From Anthropogastromicrobium sp050944455 (lineage in GTDB: Bacteria > Bacillota > Clostridia > Lachnospirales > Lachnospiraceae): a stretch of DNA of 42,042 nucleotides. This document shows positions 31,820 through 41,140 of this stretch, piece by piece. Within the stretch, counting starts at the first letter, position 1; each line of letters starts with the position of its first letter. The notes beneath the pieces are model-generated. The model had not been told where the DNA came from, ran no database searches, and was given only the letters and a program-made list of their open reading frames with translations. Made by a program: the position numbers and the translations under genes. The DNA lies in NCBI GenBank assembly GCA_050944455.1, contig JBMNRC010000023.1, positions 1 to 42,042 on the forward strand, given 5' to 3'.

Positions 31820-34288
31820 GTGAAACAGCTTTTTACAGAATGGGGTGACCGGATCTACCGGGAGATTGTGCTCCCGGGGATCAGCGGTGAAACAGGGGGA
31901 AATCCGGAGACGGAAAATCCGGATATCCTTCCGGAATACCCGAGGCCGCAGTTCCAGCGGGCGGACAGCACGTGGCAGTGCCTGAACGGGTGGTGGAAAT
32001 ATGCCATCCGCAAAGCGTCCGCCGATGGAAAAGACAGTTTTCCGGAAGCTCCGGACGGCCGGATTCTTGTGCCGTTTTCCCCCGAAACCGCGCTCTCGGG
32101 GGTAAGCCGCCAGCTGCAGCCGGACGAAGTTCTCTGGTATCAGCGGAAACTGCCGGAACTCCCGGACCTGTCCGGGAAGCGCGTGATTCTGCATTTCGGC
32201 GCGGTGGACCAGACAGCGTGGGTGTTCGTCAACCAGCAGATGGCATTTTCCCACACCGGAGGCTATCTGCCGTTTGAGGGCGACATTACCGACGCCCTGA
32301 ATCCGCCGGGACAGAAAAACCTGCTTACCGTAAAAGTGCGGGATCTCTCGGATACCTCGTACCACGCCAGGGGAAAGCAGAAGCTTGAGCGCGGAGGGAT
32401 GTTCTATATGGCCACCAGCGGCATCTGGCAGACTGTCTGGCTGGAGGTCGTTCCGCTGGACTACATCCGGGAGGTTCACGCCGACGCGGACGCGGACAGC
32501 GGGGTAGTCACCTTCCATGTGGATATTTTCCCTGCCGATACCGCCGATGCCGACCCGGTACAGGAGGATGTCATCCAAACCGGTTCGTCCAGGGACGGCA
32601 CATCGCAGACCGATCCTGCGGCGCCGCCTGATCCGTCAGATCAGTCCGGCCCGTCACAGGCCGATTCATCCCGGTGTGATCCGGCGCAGACTGCCGATCC
32701 CCTGAAAACCGACAAAGCCAGATTCGGTCCGGCGCAGACAGATTCGTCCCGGCCCGGCAGAGGCGCGGCGAAGGCCGGCGGCATCGGAAAAATCCGCGTG
32801 GAAGTGATGGAGCCGGGGATTTTCCGGGGCGGAGTGCGCACAGAACCGTCCGACGTTTCTGACCCGTCGGCGCCGGATCCGTCCGATCCCTACGGGCCAT
32901 CCGGACCGTGGCGGCCAACCGACTATTTCGGGCCTTCGTCTTCAGAGACTGCCGATCCCGCTGAACCGTCAGAGCCGTGGCGGTCATCCGATGACATGCC
33001 GCGGAATGGGGATTCAGCGCAGCCGCGGCAGACCGGTTTCCCGGATTCGTCAGATCCGCCGGCATCGCCAGAACCATCAGCGTCGTCAGATCTGTCTGTA
33101 TCGCCTGATCCATCTGCGTCGTCTGATCCGTCTGTATCGCCAGAACCATCAGCGTCGTCATATCCGTCGGCGCCGCCTGATCCGTCAGATCGGTCCGGTT
33201 CCCCGGAATCCCCGCGGATGCCGGAGCTTCCGGAAGGCCTCAGAGTCATCGGGACGGCATGCAAAACGGCGATGGAATCCGGCAGGACAGTGCTCAGGGT
33301 GATCATTCCCGACATGAAACTCTGGACTCCGAGGAATCCTTATCTCTATTATTATAGAATAACTTTCGGCGAGGACACCGCGGTCGGGTATTTCGCTTTC
33401 CGCGTCTTTTCCGTGGAGACCGACTCCGATGGGATCCAGCGGATCTGCTTAAACCACAGCCCGCGCTTCCAGAAAGGCGTGCTGGACCAGGGGTACTGGC
33501 CGGAGAGCTATTACACCGCGCCGTCCGATGAGGCGCTGGCCTGGGACGTCCGGAAAATCAGGGAAGCCGGCTTCAACATGGTCCGCAAGCATGTCAAGAT
33601 CGAGCCTGACCGCTGGTACTGTCACTGCGACCGGGAGGGGCTGATCGTCTGGCAGGATATGGTGTGCGGCGGCGGAAAATTCCGCAGCTGGTACGTGACC
33701 TATCTGGCCAACCTGATTTCGCAGACGCCGGTTCCGGTGACCGACCGCACCAGATGGCTTCTGGGGAGGGGAGATCCCGCCGGCCGGAAGGAATTTGCCG
33801 ACGAGCTGAGGGAAACCATCCGGCGCCTGAGGGAACATCCTTCGATCGCGGTCTGGGTGCTTTTCAACGAAGGATGGGGACAGTTTGACACCAAAGAAAT
33901 GACGGAGCTTGCCCGCAGGTGCGACAGCACCCGCCTGATCGACCAGGCGAGCGGCTGGTACGACCAGGGCGGCGGGGACCTGCGCAGCATGCACAACTAT
34001 TTCTTCCCGCAGCATGTAGTGAAGGACCCGAAGCGCGCTTTTGTCCTCTCCGAGATCGGCGGGATCCCGCTGAGTGTGCCTGAGCACGACGCCTACGACC
34101 AGGAATACGGCTACAACGGGAAGGGGGATACGCCGGAGGACCGCAAACTGTCCGCGGACATCCTGATGAACCGGATGCGGTCGCTCAAAAAAGAGGGGCT
34201 GTGCGCCTGTGTGTGGACGCAGTGGACCGACGTTGAGGAGGAAGTGAACGGCATATACACGTGGGACCGCCAGGTAAAGAAGCTCTGA
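31820..34288 (+). CDS. GH2-family glycoside hydrolase with long Ser/Pro/Asp repeats
   Basis: The enzyme belongs to the beta-galactosidase/glucuronidase group (GH2). Recognisable parts: the sugar-binding jelly roll (WQCLNGWWKYAIRK ... TAWVFVNQQMAFSHTGGYLPFEGDIT), an Ig-like beta-sandwich, and the TIM barrel with acid/base Glu in VLFNEGWGQFD and nucleophile Glu in FVLSEIGGIPLS. The beta-sandwich is interrupted by two huge loops of Asp/Ser/Pro/Gln (coded at about 32555-32790 and 32840-33235) that flank one strand, IGKIRVEVMEPG. I use GTG 31820 because GGAGG (31806-31810) is 9 bases upstream; an ATG at 31778 is also in frame. No signal peptide is seen. Substrate is unknown. Confidence 0.88.
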   Translation: MKQLFTEWGDRIYREIVLPGISGETGGNPETENPDILPEYPRPQFQRADSTWQCLNGWWKYAIRKASADGKDSFPEAPDGRILVPFSPETALSGVSRQLQPDEVLWYQRKLPELPDLSGKRVILHFGAVDQTAWVFVNQQMAFSHTGGYLPFEGDITDALNPPGQKNLLTVKVRDLSDTSYHARGKQKLERGGMFYMATSGIWQTVWLEVVPLDYIREVHADADADSGVVTFHVDIFPADTADADPVQEDVIQTGSSRDGTSQTDPAAPPDPSDQSGPSQADSSRCDPAQTADPLKTDKARFGPAQTDSSRPGRGAAKAGGIGKIRVEVMEPGIFRGGVRTEPSDVSDPSAPDPSDPYGPSGPWRPTDYFGPSSSETADPAEPSEPWRSSDDMPRNGDSAQPRQTGFPDSSDPPASPEPSASSDLSVSPDPSASSDPSVSPEPSASSYPSAPPDPSDRSGSPESPRMPELPEGLRVIGTACKTAMESGRTVLRVIIPDMKLWTPRNPYLYYYRITFGEDTAVGYFAFRVFSVETDSDGIQRICLNHSPRFQKGVLDQGYWPESYYTAPSDEALAWDVRKIREAGFNMVRKHVKIEPDRWYCHCDREGLIVWQDMVCGGGKFRSWYVTYLANLISQTPVPVTDRTRWLLGRGDPAGRKEFADELRETIRRLREHPSIAVWVLFNEGWGQFDTKEMTELARRCDSTRLIDQASGWYDQGGGDLRSMHNYFFPQHVVKDPKRAFVLSEIGGIPLSVPEHDAYDQEYGYNGKGDTPEDRKLSADILMNRMRSLKKEGLCACVWTQWTDVEEEVNGIYTWDRQVKKL
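33062..33190 (+). repeat. Tandem 36-bp (12-residue) repeat inside the GH2 gene
   Basis: Units at 33062, 33098 and 33134, plus half a unit at 33170, encode PASPEPSASSDL, SVSPDPSASSDP and SVSPEPSASSYP. Codons (TCA, TCT, CCA) are more AT-rich than those of the enzyme core. Confidence 0.85.
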
Positions 34289-34386
34289 GACAGGCAGTCC
34301 GTGAACCTCTCCGCCTGAGCCGCGGTTCAGACGAAACCCGCATAAGCCGGAGTGTTTCTCCGATTTCAAGGGAAATGATCGAAAGA

Positions 34387-34427
34387 GTCCGCGGCATCAG
34401 CGCATTTACAGCGCTGATGCCGCGGAC
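34387..34427. terminator. Bidirectional terminator between the GH2 and UvrA-like genes
   Basis: A perfect 17-bp stem (34387-34403 with 34411-34427) stands between convergent genes. A weak T run (TGTTTT) follows on the plus strand. Confidence 0.85.
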
Positions 34428-34498
34428 CCCTGTTTTGGGGGTTATTGCCCCGTTACTGTCTGGCAATTCTCTTTCCGGCAGGAATGCGGACGGCCGGA

Positions 34499-36997
34499 TC
34501 AGAGATATCTCCCGGTCACACTGTCGGCGCAGTTCCGGATATCATCGATGCTTCCGCAGGCGGTGATCCGGCCGCCGGCCTCTCCGCCGCCAGGCCCCAT
34601 ATCCACGATATAGTCGGCGTTGCGGATGACGTCCAGATCGTGCTCGATCACGATAACCGTCGCGCCCTGGCCGATAAGCGTCTGGAAAACCGTGAGAAGG
34701 GTCTGGACGTCCAGCGGATGCAGTCCGATGGTCGGCTCGTCGAACACAAACAGGGAGTCCTGCTGCGGACGGCCCATTTCGCTGGCGAGCTTCAGGCGCT
34801 GCGCTTCGCCGCCGGAAAGTCCCGGCGTCTGCTCGCCGAGCGTCAGGTATCCGAGGCCGAGATCATGCAGGACCTGAAGCCGCCGGTGCACCAGAGGAAG
34901 CCCCCGGCAGGCGTCCAGGGCCTCGTCGACGCTCATCGACATCAGCTGCGGCATCGAAAACGATCTGCCTTCTTTGTTTGTCCAGAGAATCCGTCCGGCC
35001 TGGCTGCTGTAGCGGCTGCCGCGGCAGTCGGGGCAGGTGATTTCCACGTCCGGCAGGAACTGGACGTCCAGGCTGATTGTACCGGTTCCGTCGCACGTCG
35101 GGCAGCGGAGAACCCCGGTATTGTACGAAAAAGCCCCGGCTTTCAGATGCTGTTCCTTTGCCTGCGGGGTTCCGGCGAAAACTTTGCGCAGCTCGTCGTG
35201 CACGTTGGCGTACGTCGCCACTGTTGAGCGCACATTGATGCCGATCGGCGTCGCGTCGATCAGCCTGACGAGATGGATCCCGCCGGTCTCCACGCTCTTC
35301 ACAGGGTCCGGCAGAGGTTTGCCGTCGATGGCGGCCTGCATCCCGGGAATCAGGCTTTCCAGAATCATCGTGGTCTTGCCGGATCCGGACACGCCGGTCA
35401 CGACAGAGAGAACTCCCTTCGGAAAACGGACGTCGAGCGGTTTCACGGTGTGAATCGGTCCCGTCGTCATGCGGATCGCGCCTTTGTCAAAAAGGTGCGC
35501 TGCCGGAACCGGATGCCGGACCACGACGCTCCTGGCGCCGGACAGATAGGGGCCGATGACGGAAGCGGAAGAGTGCTCGATGGCGGGGATGGTACCCTGT
35601 GAGATCACCGTTCCTCCGGACGCGCCGGCTTTCGGGCCCATCTCGATCATCCAGTCTGCCTGCTTCAGTATCCGGGTGTCGTGGTCGACAAGAACCACGG
35701 TGTTGCCGTCCGCGATGAGGTCGTCCATCACGCCGGCCAGGCCGTCGATGTTGGCGGGGTGAAGCCCGATGGACGGCTCGTCCAGAACATAGAGCACGCC
35801 GGTCGTGCGGTTTCTCACGGCGCGCGCCAGCTGCACCCGCTGCCTTTCGCCGGTCGAGAGCGTCGACGCCGCGCGGTCGGGGGAAAGATAGCCGAGCCCC
35901 AGATCGAGCAGTCTCCGCGCCACGCTCTGAAACGAACCGCAGATGCTTTCGGCCATCGGGCGCATTTCCTCCGGGAGCGAGCCCGGAACGCCCTTCACCC
36001 AGACAGTCAGTTCGTCGAGTGTCATCCGGCACGCCTGGTCGAGCGAAATTCCGCGCAGACGGGGAGCGCGGGCCGCCTCCGACAGCCGGGTGCCGTGACA
36101 GTCGGGGCAGACGCCGGTCTTCAAAAACTTTTCGACCCGCTTCATGCCTTTCTCGTCTTTGACATGCGAGAGAGCGTTCTCCACGGTATACTTCGCGTTG
36201 AAGTACGTGAATTCCATGTCGCCGGACGCGCCGGTGGTCTGGTTCTGGTAAATGATATTTTTCTTTACGGGAGGGCCGTTGAAGACGATATCGCGCTCTT
36301 CCGGCGTCAGGTCTTTGAACGGGACGTCGGTCCGGACGCCCATTTTCCGGGCGATGTCCTTCATCAGCGACCACATCAGCGTCTGCCAGGGCAGCACCGC
36401 GCCTTCGTCGATGGAAAGATTTTCATCCGGGACCAGCGTCGATTCGTCGACCGTGCGGACAACCCCGGTGCCCCCGCAGGTTCTGCACGCGCCGCGGCTG
36501 TTGAACGCCAGGTCTTCCGCGCCGGGGCCGTAGAATACCGCGCCGCAGACCGGACAGCGGATCTCCTTCATTGCGGCTACGTTCATCGAGGGCGGAACAT
36601 AGTGGCCGTTCGGGCAGCGGTGGCTTGCCAGACGGGAAAACATCAGGCGGAGGCTGTTGAGCAGTTCCGTGGACGTGCCGAACGTGGAGCGGATGCCCGG
36701 AACGCCCGGCCTCTGATGGAGCGCCAGCGCGGCCGGAACATACCGCACGTCGTCGACTTCGGCCTTTTCAGCCTGCGTCATCCGCCGCCGCGTGTACGTC
36801 GAGAGCGCCTCGAGATACCGGCGCGATCCCTCCGAATACAGCACGCCCAGCGCCAGGGAAGATTTTCCGGACCCCGACACCCCGGCGATCGCCGTGATTT
36901 TGTGCAGCGGAATATCCACATCGATATTCTTCAGGTTGTGGACACGCGCCCCGCGGACCTCGATGAAGCGCGGTTCCCTGATTGTCGTGTCACTCAT
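34499..36997 (-). CDS. UvrA-like ABC ATPase (excinuclease subunit A paralogue)
   Basis: An 832-residue double ABC ATPase related to UvrA. Both P-loops are GVSGSGK(S/T), signatures are LSTGERQRVQLARAV and LSGGEAQRLKLASE, and the Walker B blocks are YVLDEPSIGLHP and FVFDEPTIGLHP. Zinc modules CPVC...CRTC and CPTC...CPDC are present. It is about 110 residues shorter than standard UvrA (about 940) and has HQRPGVPGIRSTFGTSTELLN instead of the usual block. This suggests a UvrA2-like paralogue used in DNA-damage or drug tolerance rather than the main repair enzyme. ATG 36997 follows GGAGG by 11 bases. It lies 82 bases after the rhamnosidase gene on the same strand. Confidence 0.87.
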   Translation of the reverse strand: MSDTTIREPRFIEVRGARVHNLKNIDVDIPLHKITAIAGVSGSGKSSLALGVLYSEGSRRYLEALSTYTRRRMTQAEKAEVDDVRYVPAALALHQRPGVPGIRSTFGTSTELLNSLRLMFSRLASHRCPNGHYVPPSMNVAAMKEIRCPVCGAVFYGPGAEDLAFNSRGACRTCGGTGVVRTVDESTLVPDENLSIDEGAVLPWQTLMWSLMKDIARKMGVRTDVPFKDLTPEERDIVFNGPPVKKNIIYQNQTTGASGDMEFTYFNAKYTVENALSHVKDEKGMKRVEKFLKTGVCPDCHGTRLSEAARAPRLRGISLDQACRMTLDELTVWVKGVPGSLPEEMRPMAESICGSFQSVARRLLDLGLGYLSPDRAASTLSTGERQRVQLARAVRNRTTGVLYVLDEPSIGLHPANIDGLAGVMDDLIADGNTVVLVDHDTRILKQADWMIEMGPKAGASGGTVISQGTIPAIEHSSASVIGPYLSGARSVVVRHPVPAAHLFDKGAIRMTTGPIHTVKPLDVRFPKGVLSVVTGVSGSGKTTMILESLIPGMQAAIDGKPLPDPVKSVETGGIHLVRLIDATPIGINVRSTVATYANVHDELRKVFAGTPQAKEQHLKAGAFSYNTGVLRCPTCDGTGTISLDVQFLPDVEITCPDCRGSRYSSQAGRILWTNKEGRSFSMPQLMSMSVDEALDACRGLPLVHRRLQVLHDLGLGYLTLGEQTPGLSGGEAQRLKLASEMGRPQQDSLFVFDEPTIGLHPLDVQTLLTVFQTLIGQGATVIVIEHDLDVIRNADYIVDMGPGGGEAGGRITACGSIDDIRNCADSVTGRYL

Positions 36998-37078
36998 GCC
37001 AGTTCCTGCCTCCGTAATTCTGCAAATGCGCAAGAGTACCCCGCCTGAAAAGCGCGGCAGCGTTCAGACGGGGTTCAT

Positions 37079-40000
37079 TCACTGCTGTGATCCGTCCGAT
37101 GTCCTTTCAGATGAAACCGCCTCCCTCAGCCTGCCGGTAAAGTGATAGGCGCCGGGCTGGAGATCGAACACGCCGTTCTGCCCTTTGACCCGCAGCACGC
37201 CGCGGGCGTAGCCGTCCTTCAGGGCCACATCTTCCAGGTTCTCCGGGATAAAGAAACGCGCTGTCGTGCTGCAGGGGACGGTAAACCGCAGGGAGACTTC
37301 CCCGCTGTCCCTGCTGACGCTCCAGGAGGATTTCACGGTTCCGTGAACCGTGTGCATCGCGGCAGAGACGGAATCGATGCCGCCGATGTGCGGCGCAAGG
37401 AATATCCTGCGGTACCCGGCTTCCCCCTTCCGGCCGGAACCGGAGATGCCGGCGGCCGTCTGGTACAGCCACTGGCCGACGGAACCGTAGGCGTAGTGGT
37501 TGAAGGAATTCATGGAGACGTCGCCGAATTCCCCGGTCTCGGCATTGTAGGAATTCCAGCGCTCCCAGATCGTCGTCGCGCCGTTTCTGACGCTGTAGAG
37601 CCACCCGGGGCAGTCCTTCTGAAGCAGAAGGGACCACGCGGTCTCCGTGAGCCCCGCTTTGGTGAGGGCCGGGAGCAGATGGCTGATCCCGAGGAAACCG
37701 CAGGTGAGTTTTCCGCCGCGGTCGGAGACCGTGCGGGCGAAATACCGGGCGGTCCGGTCCATGGTCTCCTCAGGCATCAGGCCGAAATCGACCGCCAGGG
37801 CATAGGCGGTCTGGCTCGGGCGGTACGGGCTCCCGTGCTCCGCGTACAGGGTTCCGCACACGTCGGTCCCGTCCGGGTTCTTCCCGTTGTAGGTGGCGTC
37901 CCCGATGTAGCGGATCGAGCCGTCCTCCCCGACGAAAGCCTCGCGGAAAGCCCGGCGGATCTGTTCAAAACGCTCCGCGTACTTCTCCGCGTCTTCGGTC
38001 TTCCCGAGAATTTCCGCCGTCTTTGAGAGCAGCAGCGCGGAGCGGGCGGCGTAGGCCGTCGCGCAAAGGACGCTTGGCGTCGAGGGGTCGAAGCTCAGAT
38101 GGTCGCTCCGGGTCTGCGGAACCTGAAGCCAGGGTTCGGAGGAAGTCCCGGGAATCCGGGTATCAGGTGCCTCATCATCGGCCGGCCGTGCGCCGACAGA
38201 GGAAGTCCCGGGAATCCGGGAACCGGGGGAGCCGCTGCCGTCGCCGCCCCGCCCGGGTCCGCCGGCCGCTGCCGCTTCCGCCTCCGCCGCCGTGCGCACG
38301 CCGTCCCAGCGATTTTCCGGGAACGCCTCATAGTCCACCCAGCGCTTCATGCAGTCATAATTCTCCAGCAGGATCCGTTCGTCGCCGTAGGCCTTATAGA
38401 TTTCCCACGGGAACAGGACGCACGCGTCGGCCCACATGCTGCAGGGGCGCGGGCGGTTGTCGCCGCCCATCGGGCAGGTATCCGGGATGGCTCCCCGGCG
38501 GTTGTACATCAGCTGGCCGTCGCGGATGTCCTGCATCCACTTGCGGGCGAAGGCTTCCAGATCCATGTTGAATACCGCGGTCGGCGCGAAAACCTGGGCG
38601 TCGCCGGTCCAGCCCATGCGCTCGTTGCGCTGAGGGCAGTCGGTGAAAACCAGGAGGGAATTGCCGCGCTGGCTCCACTGGATGTTGCTCTGCAGCCGGC
38701 TGACGCCGGGGTCGGAGCACTCGAAGGTTCCGGTTGCTTCGGGCGTGTTGGTGATCGCTATGGCCTCGATGCTCTCCAGAAAAGAGCCGTCGGTGAGCAG
38801 GGTCCCATTGCCGGTGATCTCCGCGTAGCGGAAACCGTGGAAGGTGAAGAGGGGGACGAATTCTTCGGTCCCGCCGGTTCCCGCCAGCGTGAAGAGGTCC
38901 GTGCAGTACGCGGAACGCAGGTTTTCGGTGTAGACCTGCCCGTCCCGGTAGCACATCTCGCCGTAGCGGATGCGCAGGGAAAGACCGCGCGGCCCTCTGA
39001 CGCGCAGGCGGATGATTCCGGTCAGGTTCTGGCCGAAGTCGAAAACGAAGTGGCCGTAGGGGAATTCCCGGCGGCTTACCGGCTTAAGAACCCTGTATGC
39101 GCGGGCGTACGGCTCTTCCTGGGCGGAGAGCCTGAAAGTCTCCCGCTTTTCAAACACGCCGTTGGACGGCACCGGGTCTTCCGGCCAGGGGTAGGTTCCG
39201 CAGGGGACCCATCGGTCATCGTCGTACTTTTCGCTGTCCCAGCCGTCCGGGATCAGGCGGGCGTCGTAGGTTTCGCCGTCCAGCACGTCGGAGTCGGTCA
39301 CCGGGCAGAGATCGGTGTAATACCATCCGGGCCCGGAGACCAGTTCATCGGAGGAGCCGTCGGCGTAGGTGAGTGCAAGCCGGCACAGAAAACTGTTCTG
39401 CTCCCCGTAGACGCAAGGGCCGCTGTAGCCGACGAAGCCGGAGAAATACCCCTTGCCGAGTTCCGCCAGCAGGCGGTTGACTCCGGCGCGGACCAGGCCG
39501 GTGACGTCGTAGGTCTGGTACTGGATCCGGCGGCGGTAGTCCGTGAAACCGGGGACAAAATACACCCTGTTGTCATCCGCGGGGCTTTCGTCCGCAATAT
39601 CCGGGGATTCCGCGGAGGGAAAACCGCCGGCGGCCGACAGGCCGTCATCGGACAGATGATCCGCGGATGGATGTCCGGCGGATGGAATTCCGGCGGCCGC
39701 ACTGACCGCGGCGGAATCCGATGAGCCGGCCTTTTGTATCCCAGAGAGCTCTCTTCCGCTCAGGGTGTTTTCAATGACGCATACCGGGCGGCTGTTGAGC
39801 GAAAGATTGTAAAATCCGCGGGCGGCGGCGTAGATTCTGGCGCTTTTCACCGGCTTGCGGATGATGAAGCCCGTGAGGAGCATGCCGGACGGCGCCGGAT
39901 TCACGATGGAAAAGGCATGGCGGACCGTCAGCACGCCGTCCCTGACGGTTCCCAGCGAGCGCAGGATGCCGGCGGAGCGGCTGAAAGTCTCATCCAGCAG

Positions 40001-40870
40001 GGTGAAGTCCCTGTCGGGAAGCGAGATGGCGATCCTGCGCACCTCAATTTCGGAATTGGGCTGGCGGAAGCCGATTTTCATCAGCGCGGATTTGCGCGGG
40101 ACGAAAGTCCCCGCGGAAGGCATCAGGTCCGGGACGCGAAGCAGGACGGTATGCCCGTTGATGCTCACGGAGACCTCGCGCCCGTTCACCGTGATCCGGA
40201 CGGTCATCCAGCGGTTTTCGGAGTCGGCCGGAAGCGCGTCCGGCGGGATTTCATAGCCGTCGGGGCTTCCGAGCGTCACCACGGACGGGAAATTTCCGTC
40301 CTCGAAACGCCCTGCCCGGGAATTGTCGCTGAATTCGCGGAGCAGCAGGTTGCGGCGGGAAGGGCAGATGCAGAATTCGACAAAGTTATCCCTGTCCCTG
40401 GCCGCCAGGACGATGCCGATGCCGTTCCCTTCGGCAAGGCGCACCTCGGTTTCGAGGCGGTAGCAGGTGCACGCGTCCGCGTTGATGGAGCGGTTCGGGG
40501 AGCCGATCCACTGGGCCCCGTTCCACAGCGAGCTTCCGGTGCCGCCGAGGCCGGTCTCGAACGAGGCTGTCTCACTGGTGAAAGAGCGGCCGCTGTTGGT
40601 GATGCCGGCCACTTTCCAGTAATAGACGGTGCAGGGGTCGAAGGCGGGTCCGCGGTAGCGCAGGGAGGTTTCGGAATCGGTCTTGGTGCCGCTGTCCCAG
40701 ACGGGGTCGAGAAAATCGGGGTCGGCGGACACGACAACCTGGCACGCGGCCTGGCGCACGCCGTCGGCGTCAGATTCCAGTTCCCATCGGAAAAGAGGGG
40801 CGGCATGGTCGAGCCCCAGCGGATTTTCCAGCGCGTCTGTGCGGAGACGGACTGCTTTGACAGATGACAT
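37079..40870 (-). CDS. GH78 alpha-L-rhamnosidase with low-complexity insertions
   Basis: The enzyme removes terminal L-rhamnose from plant glycosides, pectin or other glycans. The N-terminal rhamnosidase domain (about 1-130, with YYWKVAGITNSGRSF and WNGAQWIG) is followed by a beta-sandwich, an (alpha/alpha)6 catalytic barrel with the conserved DCPQRNERMGWTGDAQ and WADACVLFPWEIYKAYGDERIL blocks, and a C-terminal beta-domain. Length 1,263 residues exceeds the usual 900-1,050. Two inserts explain much of it: Ser/Ala/Asp/Gly-rich (coded at about 39590-39730) and Ala/Gly/Ser/Asp-rich inside the barrel (about 38090-38290). No signal peptide is seen, so oligosaccharides are probably imported first. 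It is followed by the UvrA-like gene. Confidence 0.92.
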   Translation of the reverse strand: MSSVKAVRLRTDALENPLGLDHAAPLFRWELESDADGVRQAACQVVVSADPDFLDPVWDSGTKTDSETSLRYRGPAFDPCTVYYWKVAGITNSGRSFTSETASFETGLGGTGSSLWNGAQWIGSPNRSINADACTCYRLETEVRLAEGNGIGIVLAARDRDNFVEFCICPSRRNLLLREFSDNSRAGRFEDGNFPSVVTLGSPDGYEIPPDALPADSENRWMTVRITVNGREVSVSINGHTVLLRVPDLMPSAGTFVPRKSALMKIGFRQPNSEIEVRRIAISLPDRDFTLLDETFSRSAGILRSLGTVRDGVLTVRHAFSIVNPAPSGMLLTGFIIRKPVKSARIYAAARGFYNLSLNSRPVCVIENTLSGRELSGIQKAGSSDSAAVSAAAGIPSAGHPSADHLSDDGLSAAGGFPSAESPDIADESPADDNRVYFVPGFTDYRRRIQYQTYDVTGLVRAGVNRLLAELGKGYFSGFVGYSGPCVYGEQNSFLCRLALTYADGSSDELVSGPGWYYTDLCPVTDSDVLDGETYDARLIPDGWDSEKYDDDRWVPCGTYPWPEDPVPSNGVFEKRETFRLSAQEEPYARAYRVLKPVSRREFPYGHFVFDFGQNLTGIIRLRVRGPRGLSLRIRYGEMCYRDGQVYTENLRSAYCTDLFTLAGTGGTEEFVPLFTFHGFRYAEITGNGTLLTDGSFLESIEAIAITNTPEATGTFECSDPGVSRLQSNIQWSQRGNSLLVFTDCPQRNERMGWTGDAQVFAPTAVFNMDLEAFARKWMQDIRDGQLMYNRRGAIPDTCPMGGDNRPRPCSMWADACVLFPWEIYKAYGDERILLENYDCMKRWVDYEAFPENRWDGVRTAAEAEAAAAGGPGRGGDGSGSPGSRIPGTSSVGARPADDEAPDTRIPGTSSEPWLQVPQTRSDHLSFDPSTPSVLCATAYAARSALLLSKTAEILGKTEDAEKYAERFEQIRRAFREAFVGEDGSIRYIGDATYNGKNPDGTDVCGTLYAEHGSPYRPSQTAYALAVDFGLMPEETMDRTARYFARTVSDRGGKLTCGFLGISHLLPALTKAGLTETAWSLLLQKDCPGWLYSVRNGATTIWERWNSYNAETGEFGDVSMNSFNHYAYGSVGQWLYQTAAGISGSGRKGEAGYRRIFLAPHIGGIDSVSAAMHTVHGTVKSSWSVSRDSGEVSLRFTVPCSTTARFFIPENLEDVALKDGYARGVLRVKGQNGVFDLQPGAYHFTGRLREAVSSERTSDGSQQ
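38139..38220. repeat. Two identical 22-bp repeats, period 60, inside the GH78 gene
   Basis: 38139-38160 and 38199-38220 are the same 22 bases, beginning GAGGAAGTCCCGG and ending AATCCGGG. The 60-bp period keeps the frame; both copies encode (T/S)RIPGTSS on the minus strand. Confidence 0.9.
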
Positions 40871-40925
40871 TTCGGGTACCTCTTGGATTCAGTTTTTTAT
40901 AATGCGGTTCTGAAAAAGACATGCG

Positions 40926-40984
40926 GCGCGGAGTATTCCGCGCGAATCTTTTGTGAGTTTAGGACGAACAGGCTGTACTGTCAA
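40926..40984 (-). promoter_or_regulatory. Promoter of the rhamnosidase gene with a leader palindrome
   Basis: On the minus strand TTGACA (40984-40979) and TAAACT (40961-40956) are 17 bp apart. A perfect 7-bp inverted repeat GCGCGGA-GTAT-TCCGCGC (40926-40943) lies just after the expected start of transcription and may be an operator for a sugar-responsive regulator, or a leader hairpin. Confidence 0.7.
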
Positions 40985-41088
40985 GCTCGATGGACCGGCA
41001 GCCCCTCATTCAGGAAGCTGTCCGCGTTTTCTTTTTTCTGATTTCATATTGACAGCCCAAATGTCCATAAATGAAAGCCTGAAATATG

Positions 41089-41117
41089 TTGATAAATATA
41101 ACGATAAATAATATAGT
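41089..41117 (+). promoter_or_regulatory. Promoter of the toxin-antitoxin pair
   Basis: TTGATA (41089-41094) and TATAGT (41112-41117) have a 17-bp spacer in a very AT-rich stretch. AAGGAGG follows at 41126, 8 bases before the antitoxin ATG. A second TTGACA at 41049 lacks a matching -10. Confidence 0.7.
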
Positions 41118-41140
41118 ATATTCTAAGGAGGAAAAATCAT

